64,000 nt of DNA from Stenopsyche tienmushanensis (GCA_008973525.1 WACJ01000515.1:2046001-2110000); one strand, 5' to 3'. Positions 38,801 through 50,800 are shown, counted from the first letter of the stretch. The notes: generated by a model not told the origin, from the sequence alone. Program-made: numbers and translations.

Positions 38801-41800
38801 CACAATACAACGAATTTTCTTCCGAATCAATTAGAGCGCCTGAGACGCAAGAAATCAACAATTCGAAATCATTACCGAAGTTCTACTTAAAAACTATTAT
38901 TAAAAGACCAGCACCTTTCTCGCTGAAAAATAAAGACGAAAGCAAGGAATCCGATTCCATATTTTCTTTCTTGAGACAACCCATCGCATCGCGCACCACC
39001 AAACCAGAACCGTCCAAAAACAACGACCAATTTAAACAGAACAATAACATAGAAACACTTCCAAGTAAACGCAGGAAAATATTCAGAGATGTCTTCAATT
39101 CTAAATCGGACGGGACTACATCTGATCAACCTGCTGTCTCGCCATTTAAAAGTCTGGAAAATCTCAGGAGAGATTTAGATAAAAGTAGTATTTCAGCACC
39201 GAAAAATAACACTAAAAATCAATTCGTCTTGATTTTGAGCACCACTCAACCTCCTAGAAGCAACATTGTCATTAGCGGAAATTTAAATACTTTTGATCAG
39301 TTTGAAGACAGCCAATCTGTTGAAGATGTATCATCGTCGACATTTGCCCCGAGGATTAAACCTGCCAATTATTATAGATCGATGACGACCACGACGGATG
39401 CTCCAAAAGCTTCAAGTACCTTTAAATCGAGAAATTCAAATGCATTCGCCAACAATGTTTTTCAAGGGATGAGATTTATCCCTATTAAAATTGATGATGT
39501 ATCGACTAAATCCGTCAAAAATGATATTACTAGTGAAGCGCCCGTTAAGCAATCCAGCACTAGAAGAATGGATTATGATTTCAAAAATATTGAAAATTCC
39601 AATCAATATGACGAATTCGAAATACCGAGCTTTGATAATATTGATTCGAAGGAGGGTTCGCTTAAGTCTGTGGATGATTATAAAGAAGAACCTAATTTCG
39701 TTGCAAAATCTGATCCTTTGTGGGTCGATGAAAAAGATAGTAAATTTGTAGAAAGTGATTATGAAGTACCTAAAGAAAGTTTAAATTTAAGCGTAGTGCA
39801 GAATAAAAGCTATGTGTCTTCGACGACTGCACCGCAAAGATTATTGGGAGGCTTTTTGTTTAATAACGATGATAGCCAAAACGTCGTGGAGACGTCCTCA
39901 GAGATTGCCATTGCACCCAGACCGAATACCATAAGACATACGACCGAAAGAGACTTTATGAACAAAAAACTGACGGAGACGACAACTTTGCGCCCTATAC
40001 TTCCTCCGAAAGTAGAGCCTCCCCCTGGTGTGGCTGGACGCCCTCTCCGCGTCAACTCTGCCATCAAGTCAGTGGCCACTTCGGGAGCAGCACGTCGCAG
40101 CTTCTCCCCGTCCAAATGTACCGAGAACAGTCTGCAACAAGCGCAAAATACCAAATGCAACGAAAGCAAATTGCAGAGGTACACCAAAAAATAGCTTTGA
40201 AAAAAAAAACGTGAAAGTCTTCTTTTTTCTCATTGAAAACCAGCAATCTTTTCTGCTTCCTTTCTTTATACACCAATGGGTGACGGTGACGGTCCTTTTT
40301 GATTTTCATCCTCTAGCCAAAGACACCAACCGAAGACTAGTTGTAATAACGCATGTTAATCATTTCACATCTTTCTATCCCTTGCTTTTATTCTACTCCC
40401 TGTTCTACGAGGACGTGACCGAATCGCCACACGGAGACGAATGACGAACAGTTCATATGCGACGCTTACCATTCCTCATCATCATAAAGCATAACGTCCT
40501 TAATAAAACACGCCGAAATTTAATCTAAAATCGTATCGACCGAGACACCTGACCGTACTCTTTCAATATTCATTTTTAATAATATGCACCAACCATCTTC
40601 AGTTATTTCAAATAGATAGAGCGCACCATCAGTCGTTGAATAATACACAGTAGAACATTAAATATGTGAATAATAAAGCCACCTTTAACACATTGATTGC
40701 TCTTAACTCTGACAGATTTTGCAGAATAATGAGAAAAATGAAGTTCAGCATCTCTCGAGCTAAAATATGGTGGACATCGCCGAGCGATGCTGAACGCGCT
40801 TTCAATGCTGCGATTTGTTTGAACTTTGAAATAATTTATTTTGTCGTGGTTATAGAACGAATACTAGAGGTCGTGGAACTGCTCACTTTTCAACAGCAAG
40901 TGGTGGAGAACAAGCAGTCAATGCCAATCGAGGAACACCACCTCCGTACGTATAGAAGCATATTTGATCTCCGTCTTTATATTGGATCGAAGCATAAATT
41001 ATTATATATAATCTTAAGAAATAAATGTATTTAATATTGTAGAATTTACTCTCTTTAATCATTAATCATTCGTTAGTTGATGTATTATCTTCCATTACTA
41101 TTTCTTCAAATTTATTGATAGTAGTATTTTTTCCGAGATTTTCTGAAAACAAAGGTTAAATACACAGGGTTCTTGGGTGTATTTATATCTACTTAAATAA
41201 TATTTAAATTATTTCTTATTACCTTGTAGAATAAACTTTAAGTCAGAGAAAGCCCTAACTTGTGATACTAAAGATCAACGCAAAAACAAAACTATTTTTT
41301 TTCGCGTAAGACAACCAAAATAAGCTAATATCTTTAAATCGATTTAGTTCCAACAAAAACACCAATTTTTCCGGTTTTCCTTTCAGTTTTAGTTCGAAGC
41401 CATTTAAAAATGTAACTAAACCTTTGCAGCATGTATGCAGTATGTAATCAACATCTCAAAAAATAAAATCAGCAATGTCTTGTATTTAATAAATTGTATT
41501 ATCCAGGTCTCAAATCATCAAAGATTGGTATCGATCTTAATTGGTTTTGTATTGATATTTTTAGACGTGCTCGTCCAACATTAAAACCATCGACATCGAT
41601 CGTTTCAAAGGCTGTCGAATTCATTGATATCTACAAAAACCCACCACGAAGACCCGATAACGTTTACCCGACACCTCAAGTCGACAAAACTGCAGCCAAA
41701 TGCCGCAAAGACGTATGCCTCTTGCCGGATTGTTGGTGCGGAGGAAAAGACATCCCTGGTTAATATCATTTTTATTATTTTTTTCAAACAAATTAATTAT

Positions 41801-44800
41801 TTAATGTTTGTTCAAATTATGTCTGTGAATGATATGCGAATTGAATAGTTGTGTGTGCCAAACGAAACAGGATATTTACCTTCGCAAGAGGTCCCTCAGA
41901 TGGTTCTCATGACGTTCGACGACGCCGTCAACGACCTGAACAAGGGCCTTTACACCGATTTGTTTGAAAAAGGCAGGATCAACCCCAACGGGTGTCCAAT
42001 ATCGGCAACTTTTTATGTGTCCCATGAGTGGACGGACTACAGCCAGGTCCAAAACCTGTATGCAGACGGCCACGAAATGGCCTCTCATACCGTCTCGTAA
42101 GTTTGACCATCGACTGAATTATGGGAGTAATCTTTCTTCTTTGCCTGAATGTTGTCTGCTCGGCGTTGTATGGATACACCCTGTTAATGACCCTCGGTGG
42201 ACAAAGGCTTGCTCTTTAAAAAACATTGTACAAATGACTAACAATGTGATTCGAAGGCTATAGTCGTATTCGTTGTTTTTTATACTACAATAATGAATAT
42301 GATTGCATACTTTTTATTTGTTTTTGGCAAATTCATCACGAAATCATGAATCGAATCGTTTAACATCCATGTAAATAAATGATCATGCTATTTAGGCAAA
42401 TTGGCTACAGCTTTTAGATTTCGGCAAGAATTTAAATTGTCATGATTTCGTTATGGTTGCATAACTATTTGTACTTTATTCGATATGAATTAACATATAT
42501 TTTTTGTTTCTTTCCTCTTCTTCTCTATCCTTCGTTCTTTGTTCTTTATGCACTTTTTTTTCCTCGGCGATCTAATATTGCTGATTATCGAATCGTTCCT
42601 GCATTGCTATCCTGTATTGCTGATCTAACAACAAATCCATCTGCACGTTATCATTCCTGTCCAACGCACTGCTCCAAATGCCCAAAAAACAGGTGACCTA
42701 CCCGTGGAGTCTGTACCCCAGATGGTCCTTCTGACCTTTGACGATTCCGTCAACGACCTCAACAAGGGCCTTTACACCGATCTATTTGAGAAAGGGCGCG
42801 TCAATCCAAACGGATGTCCGATTGCCGCCACTTTTTATGTTTCCCACGAGTGGACAGATTACAGCCAAGTCCAAAACTTATACTCGACTGGCCACGAAAT
42901 AGCATCCCACACTGTATCGTAAGTCAACTCATCCAATATACCGAGCACAATTTGTAACCATTTCACAAGAGAATATCAGGTGGCGCAATGAAATAAAGTT
43001 GCATTTGAAAAGCTCGGATAAATTTTTTTCGAAAGATTAAATACGGCGTCCGCCAGACCAAGTGTTACCAATTTAATATATCATAGATTTTAAACTTTTT
43101 ATATTTATGCATAAGTATCGTGAACTTCATTGATGTTTGCGAATCAAAATATGACCTGAACAGATACTTGTTCTTTTATAGTCACTTTCTGTTCCAAATT
43201 ATTGGTGGCAAATTATTCTCTTGATTCAATCACAATTTATCGAAGAAAAAAACTACTTTAGAAATATTTGTCAGTATATATAAGACAACCACATTTATGC
43301 ATTTGAATTCCATTGCGAATATATGTTTTAATTTTTTGGTATTTATTAGCAATGTATTAGCAATTAATCAATGATTTGACATAAAGTTGATAATTTTTAG
43401 TCTGACGGACCATCCAAAATGGAATTAAATTCAAATTTGCGCCACCAGATAATTTTTTTACAATTTTTACATAGAAATCTCTAAATATACTTATAACTAA
43501 ATTCAAAATATACAAATTTTACGACCCAAAATTAAATCATCCATTATCATCGTTTCATTGTAAAATTTATCATATTTTTTAAAAAGATAAGCTAGTCTTG
43601 TCTATAACATTTCAAGCTTGTATGTAATAACATTATTTATAGAAGATCTCAGCCTGTACATATATACATTTAGAACGAAACACTAGAACAGATTAGTTCT
43701 CGTCACTAACATCATATAATTCAGTACTTCAATCATATATTTCATACCGTCGAATGTTTTATCCATGCGTTGATTGAATATATAGGCACAGTTTCGGTGA
43801 ACAGTTCTCGCAAAAGAAATGGAATAGGGAAGTTGGAGGACAGCGAGAAATTCTCGCGGCTTATGGTGGTGTTAAATTGGAAGACGTTAGAGGCATGAGA
43901 GCTCCATTCTTGTCTGTCGGTGGTAATAAAATGTTTAAAATGTTATACGACTCCAACTTCACCTACGATTCATCCATGCCGGTGTATGAAAATAGACCAC
44001 CAAGTTGGCCTTATACACTGGACTACAAACTATTCCACGATTGCATGATTCCGCCCTGCCCGACTAGATCATATCCAGGTAATAAAACATTATTTTGTGT
44101 ATGTTTTTTAGCACTGAGACAATCAAATAATATGTTTATGTCAAATTTAAGGCGTTTGGGAAGTACCCATGGTGATGTGGCAGGATTTGAATGGAGGACG
44201 TTGCTCTATGGGTGACGCTTGCAGCAATCCACCAAACGCCGAAGGAGTATACAAGATGTTATTGAAGAACTTTGATAGGCATTATTCTACCAACAGGTTC
44301 ATATTAATACATCATATTTGATATATATATATATATACTTTTAGAATTTGTATAATATATTTATTATAATTTCAGAGCACCATTCGGTCTGTTCTATCAC
44401 GCAGCTTGGTTCACTCAAGCCCATCACAAAGAAGGCTTCATCATGTTCTTGGACACCATTAATGCTATGAAAGACGTATTCATTGTAACCAATTGGCAAG
44501 CACTCCAATGGGTCAGAGATCCAACCCCAATCTCAAGAATGAACTCGTTCCAACCATTCCAGTGCAATTATCCGGTAAATTATCATTTTATACCGATCAA
44601 AGCTAATGTCTGCGAGGATATTCCATTTAATTAATAATATCAACTTGATATTTTTCTAGGACCGACCAAAGAGATGCAACAACCCTAAAGTCTGCAATCT
44701 CTGGCACAAATCCGGCGTTAGATACATGAGAACGTGTCAACCCTGTCCTGAAATCTACCCATGGACTGGAAAAACCGGCATCAGATCATCGAGAATAGAC

Positions 44801-44818
44801 AATGACATAGAAGATTAG
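31955..44818 (+). CDS. Cda5: Chitin deacetylase 5-like giant protein (5' end missing)
   Basis: This secreted enzyme of the carbohydrate esterase 4 family should remove acetyl groups from chitin in cuticle or other extracellular matrix. Sixteen exon positions (two of them alternatives) join in frame: 31955-32159, 32570-32804 (or 32798), 32910-33190, 33288-36131, 36343-36509, 36585-36778, 36887-36936, 37303-37491, 38007-40178, 40856-40945, 41565-41758, 41871-42096 or 42693-42918, 43786-44078, 44152-44296, 44376-44574, 44660-44818 (TAG). That gives about 2,547 residues plus a missing N-terminal exon. Domain order is one six-cysteine chitin-binding domain, a huge Ser/Thr/Pro/acid-rich linker, then the deacetylase domain with TFDD, HTVSHS, RAPF, DSSM and FYHAAW motifs all present. 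There is no LDL-receptor class A domain between them, which separates it from Cda1/Cda2. The long linker and duplicated exon are Cda5 traits. Ir21a follows on the same strand. Confidence 0.88.
33288..36131 (+). CDS. Cda5: Cda5 giant linker exon 1
   Basis: A single exon of 2,844 nt (948 codons, phase 2 at both ends). It begins SASQIDLTDNN and soon carries a furin-type site, RRKRD, at 33,397-33,411 and a second basic site, DKRQ, near 33,466, so the chitin-binding module could be cut from the rest. The remainder is low complexity: Ser/Pro/Tyr/Asn-rich text with no cysteine-rich domain, long His/Asn/Gln stretches around 35,160-35,260, and acidic Glu/Asp runs at about 34,370-34,440 and 35,530-35,610. 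The protein is probably disordered and extracellular. Codon use remains coding-like throughout with no stop, which supports it as a true exon. Confidence 0.88.
36343..36936 (+). CDS. Cda5: Cda5 three small linker exons
   Basis: Exons 36343-36509, 36585-36778 and 36887-36936 were found by joining phases. They code RVEPTVSSSPSYTQQT..., then EYAQHYNSAGQRPSVS..., then LDDQSQYQQPARPSST. Phases run 2-1, 1-0 and 0-2, so the trio is a 411-nt unit that can be kept or skipped without changing frame. The peptide is Gln/Tyr/Ser/Pro-rich and matches the style of the linker on both sides. The first has a TTTTACAG acceptor, the second TTTTTATAG, the third AATTTCAG. Confidence 0.85.
37303..37491 (+). CDS. 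Cda5: Cda5 threonine-tract linker exon
   Basis: 189 nt, phase 2 at both ends. Starts ...RNELGFELSTLGFLRTSK and contains an uninterrupted run of about 16 threonines followed by Pro/Thr/Ala text. Such runs are typical of mucin-like, O-glycosylated linkers. The acceptor (GACGACAG at 37,302) is chosen because it alone keeps phase with the preceding exon. An AG a few bases upstream would run into a stop. The donor is AAG/GTACTA at 37,492. Confidence 0.7.
38007..40178 (+). CDS. Cda5: Cda5 giant linker exon 2
   Basis: 2,172 nt (724 codons), phase 2 at both ends, acceptor TTTTAACAG and donor GAG/GTACAC. Low-complexity Ser/Thr/Pro/Lys/Asp text with a second threonine run near 38,555-38,610 and repeated basic patches such as SKRRKIF near 39,065. 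No known domain. Two cysteines appear close to the end. Like the first giant exon it could be skipped without a frameshift, so isoforms differing by hundreds of residues are possible. Confidence 0.86.
40741..40830 (+). mobile_element. Possible hAT scrap in a Cda5 intron
   Basis: The frame reads IWWTSPSDAERAFNAAICLN, which resembles the (T)SxEAERAFSAA core of hAT transposases, inside the intron before the exon at 40,856. Only about 20 residues match, so chance is possible. Confidence 0.25.
40856..41758 (+). CDS. Cda5: Cda5 exons leading into the deacetylase domain
   Basis: Exon 40856-40945 (90 nt, phase 2-2) codes RTNTRGRGTAHFSTASGG... and is again a symmetric linker piece. Exon 41565-41758 codes PRARPTLKPST..., then AKCRKDVCLLPDCWCGGKDIPG, the cysteine-rich start of the insect chitin deacetylase domain, and ends in phase 1 at CCTG/GTTAAT, exactly the phase accepted by both alternative exons that follow. 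Confidence 0.9.
41871..42096 (+). CDS. Cda5: Cda5 catalytic exon, alternative a
   Basis: 226 nt, phase 1 in and phase 2 out, acceptor GAAACAG and donor TC/GTAAGT. Codes YLPSQEVPQMVLMTFDDAV, continuing to GHEMASHTVS. It supplies motif 1 (TFDD, whose aspartates act as catalytic base and metal ligand in this family) and the first His of motif 2 (HTVSHS, completed by the next exon). It is one of two near-identical exons. Because 226 is not a multiple of 3, using both or neither would break the frame, so they must be mutually exclusive. Confidence 0.93.
42693..42918 (+). CDS. Cda5: Cda5 catalytic exon, alternative b
   Basis: 226 nt with the same phases as exon a, acceptor AAAAACAG and donor TC/GTAAGT. 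Codes DLPVESVPQMVLLTFDDSV, continuing to GHEIASHTVS. By my count it differs from exon a at 11 of 75 residues, four of them in the first nine. The others include A/S after TFDD, and AD/ST just before GHE. All catalytic residues are kept in both, so both isoforms should be active. Two-isoform exon duplication is known for insect Cda2 and Cda5. Confidence 0.93.
43786..44818 (+). CDS. Cda5: Cda5 exons for the rest of the deacetylase domain
   Basis: Exon 43786-44078 completes HTVSHS and carries RGMRAPFLSVGG (motif 3) and YDSSMPV (motif 4). Exon 44152-44296 codes VWEVPMVMWQDLNGGRC. Exon 44376-44574 carries FGLFYHAAWF, whose His belongs to motif 5. Exon 44660-44818 ends ...RSSRIDNDIED before TAG. 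All joins are in phase. The domain is full length with no missing catalytic residue, and cysteines are conserved in number at the C-terminal part (RCNNPKVCN, RTCQPCPE). Confidence 0.92.
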
Positions 44819-47800
44819 ATTAAGACCACCGAACCACCAAATTACCACTTCGACATATCGGTCACGCAAACTAAAATATTTAATTTTATTTAAGACCACA
44901 CCAAAAATCATTATATCTACCATATGATACGAATCCGATTCAAACAGTATTGTGCAAAATTAATTGGATTTATTTCGCGCTCTTTTTCGAAATTGATGTT
45001 CATTGAGTGTTTGAGAACACGCTAGACGTGATCGATATTATAAAAAATAGTGATGATATGTTACCAGATGTGTCGAGTGTACTAATTTACATATTGATAT
45101 TTATAGTTTAATTATTTTTAATACAAAAATAGCCATTTCGCTAGTAATAGTTTGATGTCGCAAAATTAAAATTTTATTTATTTTTATTTTGATCTAATAC
45201 TCGATATTTTATGTCGTACGACCAAACGATGTTATATGTTGATTCTTCATTATTTGAACATATTCTTTTAAAATTGTGATAATTCATCCTTTGAACACAC
45301 ATAACATTTTTCTTGCCGGATAAGTATGTAAGCCGGAATCATAAATGTCCCTTTTTTTATACGCGTATTTTAAGTATATTGCCAACTGCGAATTTCATAT
45401 TGATAAATTCCTTAAAACGCCAATCAAATTTCGATATAAGCACACGAACTAAAATGTCAAAAGCACATAACATTATGTATGTTTCAAAGAACTTTGAGGC
45501 TTTCGGGTAAACGCGAAAATTCGCGTTTCTCAACTTCGGGAATTAGGCTGATTGTAGTGATCCATAACAAAATTAAGAGAAATGTCTAGACCGTCGATCC
45601 ATGTGTTGTTTAGGTGTTTTTGGCCACATCGCGAAAATGTGATGTTGCACACACCCATACAACATCGTAAACATTTTTTTTATAAAGCGTCGCAATACGC
45701 GCTCTCTAAAATTGCGAAGATGAGGTGAGTGACTTGTGAGTGCAATGTGTGTCCTTGTTGTAAATACTCTTGTGGAAATTTATTATGTATTCCTGTTTTT
45801 AAAAAAAAACACGCACACTGTCAACAACGTTCATGTTTTCAAATCGAAGCTGCGTCACTCTCAAAATGGCGTCGCCTTCAAAATGGCGCACGCTCGTGAA
45901 ATGGCGTCGATTGTCAAGCGGTACCGCTCGTAGAATGGCGCCGATTTTGAAATGGCGTCCACTGTAACGCTTATATTTATATTTATTTTTACTAAAACGA
46001 AAAGATCTTAATGTTTTCGGTATTTTGAATTCAAAGTCCCGCATATGTTTCGAACAGTATTTATGAGCTACTATTGTGTATAGATTTATTAATTAGGTAC
46101 TAGATTTTGTAAGTTATGTATTTTCAGATAAATATTTAAGATTCTCTCTTTTTAAAAAATCTTTCTTATAAAGAAGTGCTTTGAGATTAATATATGTAGC
46201 TCAAATCTGTATTTAAAAAAAAATCAAATTATTGATGTCACAAAATATTTTGACCATGTGACTAATTCTGAGTCTAATTTGTAAGAAACCAGTGAGTGAT
46301 AATAAATTCCTACATTTTGAAAAATATATTTTATTATGTATCCCTTCAAAAAATCCCATTGTTTAATAAATTATAATCCTACAATCAATATCATATATTA
46401 AAAGGTCAAATCCATCTATCAAGTGTTAATGTAGTAGATCGATGTAGAAGTTCTGGACTCTTTTATTATAAAGGTTCGAATTCGAATCCAGATTGTAGTA
46501 AAAATTTTCACCATAACAATATTTTTTTTAGAAATTGTTTTAAATTTTAAAAAATTTTCTGAAGTAATTGCAATTGCTCAATATATCTATATATTTTTAT
46601 AGAAACTAATAAATGTTCATACTTACTATTCAACAAAAAATCGTACTGTAAATAATCATTTACCTGATAAGCTATTAAGCTCTTTCAAGAAAGATATGAC
46701 TTTTGTTCATGTTGTCTTGAGAGCAGGCGTTTGTTTTGATAATTAAGATACTAGCATCATTCTTATCCATGACCAATTTTGTTATTTCCTCTTGACCGTT
46801 CTGGAATGGCGTCATTAGCTCTCTTTTGCAAAATCTACTCATTCAGAAGTAAACTGACAGATTTGCACGGTAACCCTGTCCTTTTATTTTCGCAATGCAT
46901 TAATAGGCAAAAATAGCTGAACAACAGAAAATAAGTACAAACCATGCAAGTTGAACATTAAGATATATTTCGACGAATATTGTATGCTATCAACAGTGTT
47001 ATGGTTCATTTATTAAATTTAAAATATGAAAAATTCAATGCTAATAAAATGTTTTGTTATTTTCATACTTCAAAAACTATTCGAATATCCGAATATATCC
47101 GAACCATGAAGATGGCCTACGTCTGATAAATGAAAATAGCATAATTCCATCCAGACATCTCTATAAAAAGCAGTTTTAAAAAGAACATAAACGCTTAAAA
47201 TGAGATTTATCATAAAACGTTTTGTATTTTTTTACTTTAAATTCTTTAAAATTGTGTTAAGCATAACGTGACGAAGAAAACATAAATAAATAATATTTCT
47301 TTATGACCTCTATGTTAAAAGCTAAGTTAAATTTACAGGTCATCATGTATATTTATATTATAACTAAATATTACTATCAACTCAATCATATTGCAGCCAC
47401 ATATCCATTCATCCAGGCCACCCGAATCTTTATGTTTATCCATCCTCATAGATTAATCTCAAATCGAGATATTATTTATTTTAGAAAATGCCAAAAGTAC
47501 CATCGAGTTACTCACAGATTTATTGCCATTGAATCTTTTTTTGCTACATTTTAATCCCCATTCGAAGATAATTCAATGGTATTTTAATACTAAGCACAGT
47601 TATGCTTCAAATGGTTCGTTTTGCTACTAATAAGAAAATGTTAGGGTAGTAGTTGTATCTATCATGAACTCGTAACGAATTAATTTATAGAAAATTATCA
47701 GAAATTCCTTCATTATTTTCGACAGACGATCAAAATATTAAATAATGAAAAAAACAATCACAGCACCTGTGTATCGTGACCTATACGATTCCATTGCATG

Positions 47801-47838
47801 CAAGATCAAATGTCACCCATATGTAATGAAATTTCTTT
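44819..47838. other. Cda5 3' flank and Ir21a upstream region
   Basis: No gene. The start is presumably Cda5 3' UTR. No AATAAA occurs in the first 500 bases, but an ATTAAA at 45,165 could serve. A perfect 9-bp inverted repeat (AAACGCGAA, two-base gap, TTCGCGTTT) lies at 45,509-45,528. A short minisatellite lies at 45,857-45,960. Around 46,425-46,495 there is a tRNA-like word (GGTTCGAATTCGAATCC) that may be a SINE remnant. Confidence 0.5.
45857..45960 (+). repeat. 17-bp minisatellite with ATGGCG cores
   Basis: Six degenerate units of about 17 bp, each around (A)AATGGCG followed by TCG, CAC or CCG. ATGGCG begins at 45,866, 45,883, 45,901, 45,935 and 45,952. The fourth unit has lost the core, giving the double spacing. 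The region is much GC-richer than its surroundings. The core AAAATGGCG resembles the binding site of YY1/Pleiohomeotic proteins. Confidence 0.65.
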
Positions 47839-47876
47839 TATAAATATCGCCTTATAACTCCAAGACTCTTCAATAC
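47839..47876 (+). promoter_or_regulatory. Candidate Ir21a core promoter
   Basis: A TATAAATA box starts at 47,839 and an initiator-like TTCAAT centres on the A at 47,872, 33 bases on. This would give a 5' leader of about 25 nt before the ATG at 47,897. Spacing fits an arthropod core promoter, but TATA-like words are common in DNA this AT-rich. Confidence 0.4.
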
Positions 47877-47896
47877 TTTCTCGCTGTCGAAAGAAC

Positions 47897-50800
47897 ATGT
47901 TTTCGTGCCTTATCCTCCTCGTATTTTTACCGAAGATCGCGATTTCGCAAGAAGTCATCCACTATGGAGCTTTCGACGTCAACTTCGTTCAACCCGAAGC
48001 ACCGATCAAGAAACGAGAAACCGATCCGACTTTCAGAGGCCATCCGAAGACCAAGGAAGAAATGTGGGCGTTGGCATTCCAAGGTGGAAAATTGCGATAC
48101 GATCAAATACCATCCTTGATCAATTTGCTGCAGATGGTTGCGACGAATTATTTAAGCGATTGTACGCCTGTTATTCTCTACGATTCCGTGGTCGAAAATA
48201 ACGATGGACTTCTTTTGGAGCAGCTGATGAAAACCTTTCCATTCGCTTACGTGCATGGGAAGATAAGCAAGGAAAATGCGATAACCGATGCTAAAATTCT
48301 TCACGCTATAACTACCAAATGTGTCAGCTACATTCTGTTTTTGGCGGATGTTATGAAATCTGCAGACGTTCTTGGGCTACAAGCCACAAGCAAAGTGATT
48401 ATAATAGCAAGATCGTCTCAATGGAGGGTGCAAGAATTTTTATACAGTAAAGCTTCTAGGAGTTTTGTCAATTTGTTGGTAGTGTCTCAGTCTTTCAGAG
48501 ACGATGACACTGTGGTAAGACTTATTTTAAAATTCATTTAAATATTTTTCATAATATGCTTATTTAATTCACCATTATTTAATATTTTGCACATAATTGT
48601 ATAGATTTGACTTGGGACTAAAAGTTTAAGTTTTAAAAACTATCATATTTCATAAAATGAAAGAATATAATTATTTTTATAGGCATCAAAAAATTTCATC
48701 ATACATATTATTTCAAAATATAATTACCATCGTTATTTAAAATTATTTTCCACCCTTTTTACAATTTTTCAATCCTTTTCCTATTTAAAGCAATAAACCT
48801 AAATATTTTATTATCGGCCATATTGTGAAGTCGTTTAATTTTTAATTCATAGACTCAAAAAATAGATAAAAATATGGAATAATGAAAGGTGAATATGGAG
48901 AATATGATGAAATCTTTTGGTGTATCTTTATAATTTTTGGCAATGAACGATAGCAAATATTGTCAGTTATCCATTAATATAGAAAAGATAAATTCTTTAT
49001 AACAAGAACAATCATTTCATGCATTCATCTGCTCTTATTTGTTACCTGGGAACAATTTATCCGGCATCTAATTGATCATTTTATACACATTGATTGTGTT
49101 TTAAATTTTATTTGTACCGCAAATCATGAAATTGAGATCATTTACAAATTCTCCTAGAAAATTTGTTAAAAAAACTATTTTAATTCAAGAATTTAACAGA
49201 TCATTTAATTCAAAACTGAAATTAGATAGTATTTAAACACTTTATATAAATTGCAAATTGGTGATGAAAAATGTATTGTTGCAGGAAACTCCATACATTC
49301 TATACACTCACAGTCTATTCGTTGATGGATTGGGAGCGAGCAAGCCTTCGGTGTTGACGTCGTGGTCCAAAGGCAAATTGGCACGCCCCAAAGTAAATTT
49401 GTTTCCTCAAAAGATGACAAAAGGTTATGCTGGCCACAGATTTACAGTTGTTGCTGCAAATCAACCACCTTTTGTATTTAAAAAGTAATTAGTCTCCTCA
49501 AATTTATTATATTGATGCAAAAGATTCATCATTAAAATATCAATTATTTTCATCTCACTTGATTTTATAATACTTAAAATCACACAGTATTTAAATTAAT
49601 AAAATGATATATAAAATTTCGAATGTATTTCATTAAAAGATGTAAGCTTTTGCATTAAGATAATGTTTTAAATCCAGGGTTTATAGAGATTATTTGGGAA
49701 ATCCTAAAGTATCATGGGAAGGAATCGAATACCGTCTAATCAATATTCTTGGACATAGACACAACTTTTCAGTTGAAATAAAAGAGCCTGAAAATCTCTC
49801 TGTTGGGTACGTTAAATTGTTTATATAATCAAGTTTATAAAATGCTATATAATGAATATAACATACTTTTAAAATAGTTCCGGAGATGCAGTGTGGCATG
49901 AAGTATTCTCTAGGCGGGCGGATATGGGTATTGGTGGATTATATGTTACTTCAGATAGATTATTCAATATTGATATGTCGATGAGTCATTCACAAGATTG
50001 TGCAGCATTCATTTCATTAACATCAACTGCTCTGCCGAGGTCTCTTATTTATTATATTAAATTCTAAAGTGATGCAAGAATATTTAACAAAGCAATATTT
50101 TATATTTTCAGATATCGAGCAATAATGGGTCCGTTCAATTGGACTGTATGGTTAGCGCTTACTCTCACGTACCTTTTTGGTATATTTCCTCTGGCTTTTT
50201 CTGATAAACATACATTGAAACATTTAATACATAACACAGGTGAAGTAGAAAATATGTTTTGGTATGTCTTCGGTACTTTTACCAACTGTTTCACATTCGT
50301 CGGTAAGAATTCTTGGAGTAGGACCACAAAAGTGACCACGAGACTATTGATCGGTATAAAACTTTAAATGTGGTTATTTGAACGTAAGAATAGAAATTTT
50401 ATTTAAAATATATTTTAGGCTGGTACTGGATATTTACTATAATCATAACCGCTTGTTATACTGGATCAATTATAGCTTTTGTAACTCTTCCCGTGTATCC
50501 TGCTACCGTTGATACTGTTGATCAACTACTCTCAGGACATTATAGAGTGGGAACTCTCGGTAAATATGAACTATAAAATAAATGCATAAATTAAGCAACA
50601 AACATAATAATGCATATACATTTTAAGATAGAGGCGGATGGGAAAGATGGTTTTTAAATTCAACTGATGAACGAACAAATAAACTATTTAAGCATCTAGA
50701 ACTCGTTCCCGATATTGAAGCTGGATTGAGGAATACGACAAAAGCATTCTTCTGGCCTTATGCATTCTTAGGTTCTAAATTTCAATTAGAGTATGTTGTA

